This document shows positions 24,780 through 36,545 of a DNA stretch of 64,000 bases, piece by piece (the first letter of the stretch is position 1; every line of letters starts with the position of its first letter). Below the pieces are notes generated by a model, which searched no databases, was not told the origin of the DNA, and saw only the letters and a program-made list of their open reading frames with translations. The stretch is from Cranoglanis bouderius. Its lineage: Eukaryota; Chordata; Actinopteri; Siluriformes; Cranoglanididae. Position numbers and translations under genes: made by a program. The stretch covers positions 11,825,256 through 11,889,255 of the forward strand of contig CM042544.1 of NCBI GenBank assembly GCA_023630585.1. The letters are read 5' to 3'.

Positions 24780-25870
24780 ACAGAACAGCGAAGCAAAAGG
24801 TCTGCGAGAGGAAGAATAAATCTAATAACCGGACTGAGAGAGTGGAAAGAGAGAGAGAGAGAGAGCGAAAGACGGGCAATCCTAGTAATGGAGAGAGAAC
24901 GCGGGATGAAATGAAGCGTTTGGAGGTGAGTGAGCTTCAGGGAGCGATATGGTTGAAATATGGCAGTGGGATAGGGGGACGTTAAAGAACATGAAGGTCA
25001 CAGAAAGTGACAGAGTGAAAGAAAGACACACCGAGAGAGAGAGAGAGAGTAGGGGGAAAGATAAGAAGCCCAGCCGAACAGACTGCGAGCAAATGTAGTG
25101 ATGGAAGTGTGGAAATGAGAGCATAAGCAGCATAAATAGAAGATCAAACGCAGGAGGAAGGAGCGTTTGCCACTGCAGGACACCCGCAGAGTGAGGACGG
25201 GAGAAATTGAGGCAAGCACAAGGAGAAAGGGAAGGAAGGAAATGAGAAAAGAAATGAGCATCAACTGCTGATGTATAATTACAGCAGTGGGGACTAGAGA
25301 AAGATGTTCTGTGCTTTTTCTCCTCATCATATTGACTTCACTGTCTCTTTCATTCTGCCTTCTCTCTCTCTCTCTCTCTCTCTCTGTTTCTCTTTATGTC
25401 TCTGTCTCGCAGACAAAATCCGGCTGATTATACTCTAAGCCTGAGCTGCAGAACAAATCACAATATGGAGCTGGAACCAAACAGAAGCCTTTGTTGGAGA
25501 GATGGAATAAGCTAGGAAAGAGAGAAACAGATGCAATAATGCAAAAGTGAATATATATAGGGACAGGGGAACTGACTAAAAGGAGAAAAAGAGTGAGATC
25601 AAGAAAGGCCGCTGTAGGAAAGAAGGACGCAGGAGGGAGGAGAGAGGAAAAAAATGAGGGATTAGGCTACAGGAGGAGGTTTTGGTGGGGATTGAGTGTG
25701 TAGGTGTGAAAGAGACAGAGAATAAGATTAGACCAGAAAAGCATGCAGTGGGAGAGCGAATTATGAGGTTCAAAGCCAAGAATAGGATAGATAGAGAGAA
25801 ATGGGGACAGGAAAAGGAAATAAAGGAAAGATTGGAGGAATGACAGAGAGGTAATGAAGAGAAGAGAGTT
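24780..25870 (+). repeat. Purine-rich (GA) tract region in intron 1
   Basis: The plus strand is dominated by G and A, with GA runs at 24847-24866 and 25035-25050 and AGGAGGA/GAAAGA motifs throughout. A short CT run (25365-25385) interrupts it. No coding sense was seen. Such tracts can form triplexes and can bind purine-rich splicing or GAGA-type factors; those roles are inference. Confidence 0.5.
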
Positions 25871-25901
25871 ATAAAGGATTATGTAGTATTTATAGCCATG
25901 G

Positions 25902-25905
<4 letters not shown>

Positions 25906-25932
<27 letters not shown>
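25906..25932. repeat. Poly-T run
   Basis: A run of about 27 T's in intron 1. No retroelement body or target duplication could be assigned to it. Confidence 0.9.
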
Positions 25933-25936
<4 letters not shown>

Positions 25937-26092
25937 TGTATTCGACCGGCATCGCGTGCGAATCCTCAGAGAGACGCGAGTTTTAATTTTGGCTCAGCGA
26001 GACTGTGAGATAGAGATAGATGAAGAGGAAGAATCTGTCATCTCCAGCAACACATATCCCCACAGAGTTTACTGATTATGTGGAGCTAATGA

Positions 26093-26135
<43 letters not shown>

Positions 26136-26526
26136 GTAGAAAACCCACTGATTATTAGGACTTCATTTTCAAAGGCATACATGCCAAACACACACACACA
26201 CACACACACTCAAGTACTCAACACATTACACTTCAGGTGGTCTGAACAGATGTGTCTGTAATCATTGAAAATTGGAGAGAGGGAAAGAAGAATGTGATAA
26301 GAAGACGAGGGATGAAAGGGTCAATTAATACAAAGTGGCTATCGCGCTTTCACCAGATGGGAGAATAAAACCGAGGATGAGTTCTGAGAGAATGAATAGA
26401 TGAGGGAATAATTGTCCTGCATCCCTAAAGCTGATGCACCTTTTTTTTTTCAAGTCAGGTTTGTGTCTCAAGATATGGGTGATTCCACAATTTGTGTCCC
26501 ACTGATATTGTCTTCCCAAATATGTA

Positions 26527-27624
26527 CACCGATCAGATGTAACATTAAAACCATCTGCCTAATACTGTGTAGGTCCCTCTTGTGCCATCAAAACAGCTCT
26601 TACCCCTCAAGGCATGGACTCCACAAGACCTCTGAAGGTGTGCTGTGGTACCTGGCACCAATACATTAGCAACAGATCCTTTACGTCCTATAAGTTGTGA
26701 GGTGGGGTCTCCATGGATTGGACTTTGTCCAGGACGTCCCACAGATGCTCGATCGGATTGAGATCTGGGGAATTTGGAGGCCAAGTCAACACCTTGAACT
26801 CTTTGTCATGTGCCTCAAACCATTCCTGAACAATTTTTGCAGTGTGACAGGACGCATTATCTTGCTGAAAGAGGCCACTGCTATTAAGGAACACCGTTGC
26901 CATGAAATGTGTACTTGGTTTGCAACAGTGTTTAGGTAGGTGGTACGTGTCAAAGTAACATCCACATGAATACCAGGACCCAAAGCTTCCCAGCAGAACA
27001 TTGCGCAGAGCATCACACTGCCTCTGCCGGCTTGCCTTCTTCCCATAGTGCACTCTGGTGCCATCTATTCAATCCTGGTGCCATCTCTTGTAAACGACGC
27101 ACACGCACCAGGCTGTCCACATGATGTAAAAGAAAATGTGATTCATCAGACCAGGCAACCGGTCTGCAGCTACGCAGCCCCATATGCAGCAACCTGTGAT
27201 GCACTGTGTCTTCTGAAATCTTTCTATCATAGCCAGCATTAACTTTTTCAGCAATTTGTACTACAGTAGCGTTTCTGTGGGATCAGACCAGACAGGCTAG
27301 CCTTCGCTCCCCACACACATCAGTGAGCCCATGACCCTGTCGCCAGTTCACTGGTTGTCCTTCCTTGGACCACTTTTGGTAGGTACTAACCACTGCATAC
27401 CGGGAACATCCCACAAGACCTGCTGTTTTGGAGATGCTCTGACCCAGTCATCTAGCCATCACAATTTGGCCCTTGTCAAAGTCGCTCAGATCCTTACACT
27501 TGCCCATTTTTCCTGCTCAGAGAACTGACTTGCTGCCTAATATATTGACAGGTGCCACAGTAATGAGATAATCAGTGTTGTTCACGTCACCTGTCAGTGG
27601 TTTTAATGTTATGGCTGATTGGTG
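26527..27624 (-). mobile_element. Tc1/mariner element ('GATCAGCC' family), nearly complete
   Basis: Left terminus CACCGATCAGATGTAACATT, preceded by TA (26525-26526). The right terminus in reverse complement is CACCAATCAGCCATAACATT, followed by TA (27625-27626). 1,098 bp. It belongs to the same family as the copies at 2271, 18247 and 55927. It lies in cadm4 intron 1 in antisense orientation. Confidence 0.9.
26688..27260 (-). pseudogene. Tc1-like transposase, C-terminal half with decayed N-terminal half
   Basis: The C-terminal frame 26688-27053 (121 codons) keeps QQDNASCHTAKIVQEWFEAHDKEFKVLTWP and SPDLNPIEHLWDVLD, so the second Asp and the Glu survive. The upstream region (27013-27254) is split over several frames (LLHMGLRSCR, WSDESHFL), showing frameshifts between the HTH and catalytic parts. 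The first catalytic Asp is visible (WSDESHF) but in another frame. Confidence 0.8.
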
Positions 27625-27793
27625 TAAGTAAAGTTAAAAAGACATTTTAAACATGGGTACAAAATCGACAGCACTTTGAAATATAATCATTAAATACTTA
27701 AAAAAATACTTTATCTTATACTTGAAACATCCTTATCCATGAGTCATCCATTGGAGGTTATGAAAAATGTACAGTTCAGTGTCCCACAGCATT

Positions 27794-27849
27794 CACTTGA
27801 TCCTCAAGTGATCCTCAAGTGATCCTCAAGTGAAACGCTTCCTCAAGTA
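27794..27849. repeat. 12-bp tandem repeat with CACTTGA/TCAAGTG motifs
   Basis: Three tandem units of 'gatcctcaagtg' preceded by an inverted CACTTGA (27794-27800) and followed by a TCAAGTA (27843-27849). TCAAGTG cores lie at 27804-27810, 27815-27821 and 27826-27832. TCAAGTG matches the known NK2-class homeodomain core (TYAAGTG). Confidence 0.8.
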
Positions 27850-28466
27850 ACATCGAAACGATATTGACTCATGAGATCAGTTTGAAAGTTGAATTATTAC
27901 TTTAAAATAATTAAAAAATAAATCATTAGAACGTCCTTAACCCGAATGCCAACAGCACGAATGCTTTACATTTTGTACATTTGCTAATTCTACGCTAAAA
28001 GCTCGACACTGTTCCTCATTTAAGAGCAAAATACTGCTAAAGAAACCTAAAAATTAGATGCCGTTGCCTGAGAGGGGTGCACATGCGAAGGCATACTTTC
28101 TTAGATGTGAAGTTGAAAAATATTATGGTTTAAGGGTATGGCTACAGGAACTGATTGACACAGAAATCGTGGAATTATCCGTATAGTGAAAAAGAGAAGA
28201 CACATAAGTTCATCTTCTCAACGGTTGTTATCCAAAAGGTACTAAATAGTATGAGTAACAAGTATGCTAGCTATGGTACCCTATGCTACAGTGTTATTTT
28301 GGCATAGTACAGTAGTATTTGTTTTTGGTTGACGCTAGCTATGTGTTCGAGGTCGTCGTCTTGTGTCTTCTTTAGAATATTATTTTAAAGAACACCATAC
28401 TTAATGTTCAACTCAACTTTTAACAGTGTTTCTTGAAACTTATGGAACATTTAGTTGGAAATATAG

Positions 28467-28503
<37 letters not shown>

Positions 28504-28639
28504 ACGCACCGTGTGGTGGGCGATGTGTGTCCCTGATCGTGCAGAGGCTGTAACTCAGCCCTCTAATCCTTTCCTGGCTACTGATAGTATGGATTTACTG
28601 TACTCTGTACCTGGCATTCTCCCAGCTCCCTAAATCCTA

Positions 28640-30600
28640 TTTGCCTACATCACCCATAATTCACCGTTGCTTTTCACAGATACATTACACCCACCCCACC
28701 ATGGCCTTGTTTATTCATTCCGTATGCTATTTATTTATTTATTTGTTCTTTTGGAAATGATGGCCTGTCTCTCTTGCACTTGAGACCGGGAAATTAGGGC
28801 TGTTTTTCACCATGCCGAGACGACATTGATGTGTTTTTGAGAGCAGTTTTGCCGCATTGGCACGTCGCCCCCATCTGGCTGAGACGTTAAGTGCACTCGA
28901 ACCTGATTTTCTTTTCATATTTTTTTCTCCCGGCTAAATTTTACATGCTTTTCCCGTATTGATTGCTTTACCCGCCAGTTTAACCCATTTCCTGAGGATG
29001 TTAAGTGCGTTTGTGTTATTGTGGCTTGATTTTAATGGGGTCATGATTAATCCATCTCCTAGAGGTCTTTGAGTTTTTCTGCTCTCAATAGCCTACTCAT
29101 GACGCACCCACCATGCACCCAACATTCCCCGAGACGTTACCGATGGAGCCTACGTTCACATTGTATGTCTTACAGCTGTGGAAATCTCAACAGCCATCCG
29201 TCTTCTGTTGTAGGATATGCTTTCAGCGTCTCCCTCTTCCTACACAAGCTGGCACTTTTGCTGGGCATGGGATTGGTCGGGCAGATTTAGTCATTTGTTT
29301 TGCCACTTCATTTCACTCATTTACATGGTGAGGAGGCAGCTGGCGGATGCTGTTGAGCTTTTAACAGGCCCTCAATTAGCCATGTTTTTGTTTGACTTCC
29401 TAGTCAAACCGGCATCGCCACTTTTGTCTCGGATTCCATGATGTTTGTTCCTGATCCTCCGCAAAGTCTTTCATCACTGTGCCTTCACTGCCAAGCTTTC
29501 GCTTGATGTATAGAACAATTAGGGCCCATTAAAACAATGGCGGCCCAGTCTGTAGGTGCCAAAGTGCTGACTAATAACAGTCATTAGAATAATCATCGTA
29601 ATGGCAGTGGCATCGGCCATCGCCAAATATCAATCACAATATTGATGAGCGGAATGGGAGTCGTAATGACAACGACAATTGTTGGGGGGAATAAAGGTCT
29701 GTCAGACTCTCTTTTTCTATTCGTTCATTTTCATCCATCTTTCTTTTTTTAATTTTTTTTTAATTTCAACTCAATACCTCGCCTGACAATGTTTTATTAC
29801 CCTTAAAGCATGGTGAATGCAGTGGTATGGTCTCTAAACCTGATTAAGTTGGACTAAATCAAATTTAAATGAAGTCAGAGGAGCAGGACGAATAGTGATG
29901 GGCCATTCGCACTGCCAAATATCTCCCTACTATCGGCTGGTCTTTCATTTCCCTCCATTTCTCCTTATTCCGCCTCTGTAGTCTTTTTTTTCCTCCCCTG
30001 CGCACTAAGGACGTGAACGAGACATTTACGGCTCTCTAGGCGTACGGCTACCTCAGCGGTTCTTGTGAAGCTATAGCTCTTGATTGCCAGCTCTGATGGT
30101 GTGCAGTTTCAAGGATATCCAGAGGAAACACCACCTGGCGTGGAGGATAACAGGTGCACTAGCAATATGCTCAGCTTACCTGGGGTATTAAGTCACGTGC
30201 GTTCCCTGTTTCGGTCCCAACTCAGCACTGCTCCAGAGTAGTTAGCTGATTAATTGGCCCTTACGACTCAAGAAATCAGTAAGCCAGTTAGCTCAGGTGA
30301 TTTAGGTGGGAGAAATGGCCTCAAGAGCTACGGTAGGCCTAAGACAGCATCCTGATGTCCAATATCCATCAAACTCCACAGATGTATAAACATCCTGTCC
30401 AGTTTGTGGGCTCAGCTATGACATCAGATAGGCAATAGCAAATTTTCGACCCCTGATCTGTGCGATGAGTCACTGTTTCTTCAGAGACCTCTGTGTCAGC
30501 ACTGCGGATAATTGCATTTCCCCAGAGCCTCGCATCCAGGGGCTTTATTTGTGCAGCCAGGCTAATGGCACGCTGTGCGATTGCGAAAGCCGTGGCCAGA
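28640..30600. promoter_or_regulatory. Repeat-poor stretch, candidate regulatory DNA in intron 1
   Basis: Almost 2 kb without recognisable transposon or microsatellite, in a window otherwise dense with both. It contains homeodomain-like ATTA/TAAT cores, an ACAATGGCGGCC site (29533-29544, SOX/YY1-like cores) and an inverted ATCAAT/ATTGAT pair (29629-29634, 29641-29646). Function is inference; the only direct observations are the repeat scarcity and the motifs. Confidence 0.25.
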
Positions 30601-30794
30601 CGCTGCTTAGTTAAACATTAGCAATGCAGCACTGGCTTCAGCAAATCCTGCAAAAGCCCAGAATATGAAATGCAAAAAATTGAGAAGTCCAATGCCATGT
30701 GCCAGTGAGCACATTAGACGTGTGCGGCTGCCAGCACACCTCAGAATCTGTGTGTGGGAAACTGGTTCTAAATGGACAGTGCACCAGTTTTCAA

Positions 30795-31000
30795 TGATTC
30801 TCAGAATCGAGTTTCCTGAAAGCATCCCTCAGTAGCTGGAGTGTGCACTTTTGTTCTAGAAGTCTGGATCTGAGCAATTATAAGCAACAGGTCTTTTATG
30901 GGAAGAAGTACAACACTACTTTCAAAGCATACAACTCCTAAATTATTGGCGCCCCTCAACTGAATGGGCAAAAATTAAAGAATTAGCATTACACACAACG
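30795..31000 (+). repeat. Diverged duplicate segment, copy A (upstream of exon 2)
   Basis: Blocks 'gaaagcatccctcagtagctggagtgtgca', 'gcaacaggtctttt', 'caactcctaaat' and 'atgggcaaa...agaattagcattaca' recur in the same order and orientation at 31575-31820, on the other side of exon 2. Confidence 0.7.
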
Positions 31001-31241
31001 ATTGAAATGAATGATTTAAAGTTTTTACCCTCCAGTATAATGTTGCACATGCATGTACATTGTCATGAGATTATTGAAAGGCAGTGCTTATTCTGTATGT
31101 TGTTTGTCTGCTTTTATAAAAATGGATTGTTGATGGTGGAAAGCCGCGTGAACAGACTGAACAGAGTGTCAGCCCACACTCATGGAGAAGAATAACAATC
31201 ATGATTGTGAGCTAACCAACATGTAATTGATGTTCTGTCTT

Positions 31242-31246
<5 letters not shown>

Positions 31247-31274
<28 letters not shown>
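31247..31274 (+). promoter_or_regulatory. (CT)n polypyrimidine tract and acceptor of exon 2
   Basis: A perfect CT dinucleotide run leads directly into CAG at the exon 2 boundary, so the acceptor's polypyrimidine tract is a microsatellite and its length may vary between individuals. Confidence 0.8.
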
Positions 31275-31275
<1 letters not shown>

Positions 31276-31277
<2 letters not shown>

Positions 31278-31422
31278 CGGAGCCAGGAGGTGCAGGCTGA
31301 GAATGTGACAGTTCTCGAGGGCGGCACAGCGCAGATCTCCTGCCGCCTCCAGAACTATGACGGCTCCATAGTGGTCATCCAGAACCCGCGCAGGCAGACG
31401 CTGTTCTTTAACGGCACACGAG
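31276..31422 (+). CDS. cadm4: cadm4 exon 2: Ig1 (V-type) first half
   Basis: Encodes (S)RSQEVQAENVTVLEGGTAQI, then SCRL with the first Ig1 cysteine, YDGSIVVIQNP and RQTLFFNGTR. These phrases are characteristic of the CADM/nectin-like V domain, and the QEVQxENVTV start and IVVIQNPxRQTLFFNGTR end are those of CADM4 in particular. CADM4 is a single-pass membrane adhesion protein that binds CADM family partners across membranes, for example at axon-glia contacts. Sequons NVT and NGT are present. The acceptor follows a pure CT run (31247-31274); the donor is CGAG|GTGAGC. Phases are 1 in and 1 out. Confidence 0.95.
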
Positions 31423-31574
31423 GTGAGCACAGCACACCATCAGGTCAGAGGTCATCAACTCCATAGGCTGCGTGGCAAGAACATTTCAAGCATTTGTTTC
31501 ATAACAAAATAAAACAAGCTTGCACAAAGGCTTGTGCTTGAAGTGAATACCTGGAGCGAATAGGTGAGAATGAA

Positions 31575-31820
31575 GAGCAGAATCTAGTTTCTTGAAAGCA
31601 TCCTCAATAGCTGGAGTGTGCAATTTTATTCCACACCATGCTTTCAGTGTGGAACTGACCAATTTATGAGCAACAGGATTTTTTTTTGTGGGAACAATTC
31701 CAACAACCAAAATAAAAAGTGCAGAAACAAGTCAACTTCAGCCAACTTCTAAATGACTGGTAAGCCTTCAAGCAAATGGGCAAAGATGATTCTATAGAAT
31801 TAACATTACATACATTGGGC
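31575..31820 (+). repeat. Diverged duplicate segment, copy B (downstream of exon 2)
   Basis: Shares the ordered blocks of copy A (30795-31000): 'gaaagcatcctcaatagctggagtgtgca', 'gcaacaggattttt', 'caacttctaaat' and 'atgggcaaa...agaattaacattaca'. Copy B has an additional insertion around 31628-31660. It is about 780 bp from copy A, with exon 2 between. Confidence 0.7.
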
Positions 31821-34296
31821 CTCATTTATTAATCATTTAGTAAAGTTGCATGTAAATGTTTGCACGGGCCAATCCGAACTAAAAAGTTTCAGAAGTTTTT
31901 TTTTCTTCATATGTGTTTATTTTGAAGAATGCCAATCACCTGTAAATTACCAGACATATGCATTGCACAGCTGATTTGCATTTGATGACTGCAAGAAAAT
32001 TCCATAAAAGGCAAACAATAGCATAACAACTCTTAAAAAAAGGCTAAAACATGCTGAATTATAGAAAAGGTGAAGTAGATCTAAAGATTCTCGCAGTACA
32101 CTGGCGTCCCATTCTGCCAGCGGAATGGAAATCGACTGATCAGACATTTTCAATGAGTATAAACAAATTAATTATTTTATCTAAGTCTTTTATAAGATTA
32201 GTCAGGACACTGTTGGGTTTCTGTGTGTAGAGTATCCTGACTCTGTGTTTAGCTGCTGGTGAGCAGGACGATGTGCTGGGCAAACAATTCACACCTCTCC
32301 ACAATAACTCTGGTACAGAGATCAAACATACAGCACAACTGAAGCTGTTTTGATAGTAAACACTGTATACAACTGCCACAATAAAAGTTAAAGCTGTAAC
32401 ATTTAAACCTAGTAGGCTAGGTAAAAAAGAAAGAAAGAAAGAAATGTGGAGTGTGACAGGCACTCCCAAAACAGGCGGAAATTTAATTTTTTGAGAGAAG
32501 TGAGGCAAAAAGAAAATGGTTTGACATGAAAACAGAGGGGAAAAAATCTACTGTGATCAGGTGATCGTGGACACCAAGCACATGACACAGGGAAACCTCT
32601 ATTTTTATTTACTTCAAAGCGAAGTGTCTCAGTGAAATTTCTCAGCCAGAAATTTCTCGCACACCACTGTGCATCCTCGCTGGTGTCTTATTAGAAAAGC
32701 AAGACCTCAGAAGTCACTTACTGCTTTTATCACAGGAGAAACAATACCATAGCACTGTTTATGACACTGTTCATTTCTTAAAAAAAATAAATAAATAATA
32801 AAAAAAAAATTATAGCTGAGACTCAAACCCTTCCCATTATAAATTGACCCTAAAAGTGGAACTGTGAGCAATCTTGAGCATTACATTTGGACTTAAGTTC
32901 TATGTCTAAGGAACAAGAATGTGCAAAATGTTTATATATGTACATGTGCCTTGTAATGTTCTCTAGAGAGATGTTTTTTTTTTGTTTTTTGTTTTTTTTT
33001 TGTTCAAATGAGCTAGGACCATCCTGAGCTGAGATATTGAGGTTTCTGTAAACAGCTGTATAACCAAAATTTGTTGTGTGCCATGACACAAAGATGGCCG
33101 TCGTAGTTAAACCAAGTAAAATTACTTTTTTTTTTTAAATGGTGGTTTTGCAATGCCAATGCATAGAGGTAACCACTCAAAGAAATTTAGGAAAATTAAA
33201 AATGGTCAAGCAACCTGTATTAGACTACTTGCTATAGAATGACCTAGTAGTAGTAGTAATAATAATAGTAGCAGTAGTAGTATAGTAGCCAGGCTAAAAT
33301 GAGACGTATCCTTTAGTTGAACCAAGGTAGGTGTTAAGATCATGGCACATTGGTGCTTAAGTGAGAGACTGGGTCCAGCTCACTTAATTGGAAGCTGTCA
33401 GTCAGTCGTCTTTCCACCAGTGAAATGCTTTGTAGATGGAGCTAAGCTGATATTGCAGTTTCCTTCCATGACAGAGCTTTTATCATCATTTTGTCAGCAT
33501 TTGTCTTTTTGAATTACTTTGAACAGATTCCTTCTGAACAGGCCTCTGTAAAGCTTTGATTTCTTTCTTTCTTTCTTTAAGTTAGTGTATCTTAACACAT
33601 TCTGGTATCTGGCAGCTGATTAAAGGTTAAGGTTGATTAAATGTAAATAAACTCGTGTTCAAAAAGTTCAAGGTGGAAAACAAAAATAAGCAACGGTGTA
33701 AACCTGTGCTACTTCAATTTGCTCATTTTGATGGCACTGAATCACCTCCAATTTGCAGCTCTATTTTCTATGCATCCCCTTTTTAGAAAAAAAGAAAAAG
33801 AAAAAAAAGTATTTGGTCTATTAATATCTGCAGATCCACAGTGAGAGAGTGTCAGCTCATGGCTGGTCTAAATGCTGTGAGAGCGTCTCGGTTCACCACC
33901 TAATGGATTTTGATGGTGGATTTTAAATGAATGGTGAAGCAGAAATATCCCTTCGGCCCTGTAAACACAGCGACCTATCAGGGCCGTGCATTTCCCCTGA
34001 CCCTGTTCCGATTGGCTGGCCATGAATGGTATGCAAATGAGGCGTGACTAAAGGTGACACGGGCTTGGACAATGCTCTGACATTTCGCTGCCATTTAGCA
34101 TGTAGGAAGGCATTTATCTGTTTTAGAAGCGACTCTTTTCTTCTCTGTGCTAAACAGGGTTGAATGAATAGGTTCACTCAGATACAAGCTGGTCGTTACA
34201 CATTAGTCTCTTGCTTACTGTCTCCCTTAGTTCCTCAGTTCCTCCTTTACGCACTCCCTCAGTCCGTATCTCATTAGCTCCCTCATTCGGGCATGA

Positions 34297-34970
34297 CAGT
34301 GGCTTGCATAAGTATTTGCCCTACTTGAACTTCGCCCACATTTTGTAGTGATAAAGCCTGGAACTGAAATGCACTTAATTGGGATTATATGTCATAAATC
34401 TACACAAACTAGCCCATAATAATGAAGTGGTGGATATATCAATATAATTGGAAAATTATTTACATTGTAAATAATGTAAGTATTCACCCTCCATTGCTCT
34501 GAGATGCCTAAATTGTTTCTGGGGCAACCAGCTGCCATTACAAGTCACATAATTATTTGAATGGAGTTGACCTGTGTGCAATTAAATTATAATTCTCATT
34601 ATAAATACATCTGTTCCTGAAATGCTCCAGAGAACATACCTAAACAAACAGAATCATGAAGGCTAAGGAGCGATCAAAACAAGTCCAGGACAAATTCTAG
34701 GAAAGTATCAAGTTTGCTTTGGTCATACATAAATCCCAGGAATATGGTACAACCATGCCTAGAGGAGGCCATCCACCAAAAGTCAGTTACCAGGTGAGGA
34801 GGGTATGGGTCAAAGAAGCAACCAAGAGGTCAAGGGTAACTCTGAAGGAACTAGAGAGAGCGACATCTCAGATGTTAGACTCTGCTCCCATGACAACTAT
34901 AGCCATAATTAGACATACTGTGTAAGTTAAATCGTAAAAATCACAATTAATTCCATACTTATGCAAGGCA
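34297..34970 (+). mobile_element. Decayed Tc1/mariner element
   Basis: Left end 'gtggcttgcataagtatttgccc'; right end in reverse complement 'gagttgccttgcataagtatgg'. A short remnant frame (34719-34925) reads KVSYQVRRVWVKEATKRSRVTLKELERATSQM, resembling the linker between the two HTH motifs of Tc1 transposases. The catalytic domain is deleted. It lies in intron 2. Confidence 0.7.
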
Positions 34971-35250
34971 ACTCATACTCATACCCTGGCTTTCTCACTT
35001 CTTTGAGAAGTACAAGACCCTCATTCACTTCCACCTCACTTATCTCTAACTTTACGTTTCCTTCACATCGTCAGATACATATTTTACTCCCTCACTCAGT
35101 CCTTCACTCCCCCACTCAGTCCCTAACTCACACCTTTGAATTCTCTCAATCCATGGTCTCTTCACTCCTTCATGCATTTACAGTAGTTACTCCCTCAGCC
35201 ATCCCTTTACTTCCTCTCTCAATCAGTCACTATGTTATTGAAGCCTCACT

Positions 35251-35583
35251 CCATCCATCCATTTTCTGTACTGCTTATCCTACACAGGGTCGCAGGGAGC
35301 CTTTAGCCTATCCCAGGGGTCTCGGGGCGCAAGGTGGGGGAAACCCTGGATGGGGTGCACAATCACACACACACTCACACCCATTCACACACTACGGACA
35401 ATTTGGAAACGCCAATCAGCCTACAACGCATGTCTTTGGAATGGAGAGGAAACTGGAGAACCCCGAGGAAACCCCCAAAGCACGGGGAGAACATGCAAAC
35501 TCCGCGCATGCAGGGCGGAGGCAGGAATCGAACCCCCCAACCCTGGGGCAAACCTGCTAACCACTAAGTCACCGTGCCCTCCA
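35251..35583 (-). repeat. tRNA-derived SINE, near full length
   Basis: Read on the minus strand it begins 'gggcacggtgacttagtggtta' and contains a tRNA A-box-like TGACTTAGTGG and a B-box-like GGTTCGATTCC (near 35525-35535), the internal RNA polymerase III promoter of a tRNA-derived SINE. It continues through 'gcatgttctccccgtgc' and 'gacatgcgttgtaggctg', a short GT-rich patch, 'gggataggctaaaggctcc', and ends 'ggataagcagtacagaaaatggatggatgg' with an ATGG-type tail. It is the best-preserved of several copies in the window and should not be mistaken for a tRNA gene. Confidence 0.75.
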
Positions 35584-36477
35584 AGAGACAATGTAAAATG
35601 TAAAATAAAAAAGACTAATATGATTATATATGAATGAGACGATGACAAGCCTTGAAAGAGCCTAGTCTATTTCCGATATGTTATTGCATGAATAATCCTA
35701 GTTGTAATTATCACGTTAATCACTGCAAATGTGATTTCATTTCATTTTATTTGGCTTCCCCCTTCATTATTTGCCACTTGATCCAGCACATCCTATCATT
35801 TTTTTTTTTTTTTCAATATCGTGCACCGAGAGATACTTCTGCACGCAACTTAATGTAGCCGTGAGATAGTAATTAAAAGTTCATGAATTAAACTCATGAA
35901 TTCATAATGTGTGCGCGAGATTTTGAGTTGATGATTTAATAAAATAATGCCAGTTCTTTTGGCTAAGTCAATGTTCTCTCATGTATATATAAAAAAAATG
36001 CAACATTTTAAAGGATAAACCATCAATGAGTACTCATCTTCACCTAAAAAAAATTCTGACTTTAAAGGGACAGTGCCATAAATGAATTAATATGCTTTCC
36101 ATAATTGTTTTTTTTTTTTTTTTTTAGTGTATTAACAGCTCAAACATTAACATACATTTTAACGTGACATTACATTGTGGTCACATCAAACTGTCAGTGA
36201 GATATTTGTGCAAGAAAACTGGAAAAGTTCAAGCTCAATATCACGTGTAATTGAGACACGCCTCACATAACTTAAAGGTGCATTGTGAAAAATAGGTCTC
36301 TAACGGTTAAATTGCTGGAGGTGAATAAGATTTGAATGATATATTTTTATTTCCTCATTGAACCAGCCCTCATTTCTACCATTTACATAAAGCTCTGCCC
36401 CCAAAACTTATGATGGAGTTAGCATGCTAACTAGAGTTCTCATTAACAAGGACTGTCATGACATCACTTTCAAGAAG

Positions 36478-36545
36478 AAGTTTTATTTATATAGCGCCTT
36501 TCCAAAGCTCAAGGTCGCTTTACACATTATATATCAAATACATAA
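36478..36545. repeat. Interspersed repeat fragment ('atatagcgcctttcc')
   Basis: 'ttttatttatatagcgcctttccaaagctcaaggtcgctttac' is a motif I recall as very common in fish genomes. Only this short block is visible. Confidence 0.45.

Larger units (their letters stand above)
21350..31275 (+). other. cadm4 intron 1, about 9.9 kb
   Basis: Bounded by GTAAGT and (CT)n-CAG. It holds a Tc1 element at 21973-23455, another at 26527-27624, a GA-rich purine stretch (about 24,780-25,870), poly-T (25906-25932), CA arrays (26099-26131, 26190-26209), a 12-bp tandem repeat at 27794-27849 and a GT array at 28469-28500. 28640-30600 is comparatively free of repeats and is the best place in the window to look for conserved regulatory sequence. 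No coding exon was recognised inside it. Confidence 0.6.

Noticed and set aside
26101..26209. CRISPR-like spaced repeats
   Set aside because: Two CA microsatellites separated by unique sequence, in a vertebrate genome. There are no direct repeats with uniform spacers.
35520..35583. tRNA gene (A- and B-box-like sequences)
   Set aside because: The match is the head of a repeated SINE: no complete cloverleaf, followed by SINE body and tail.
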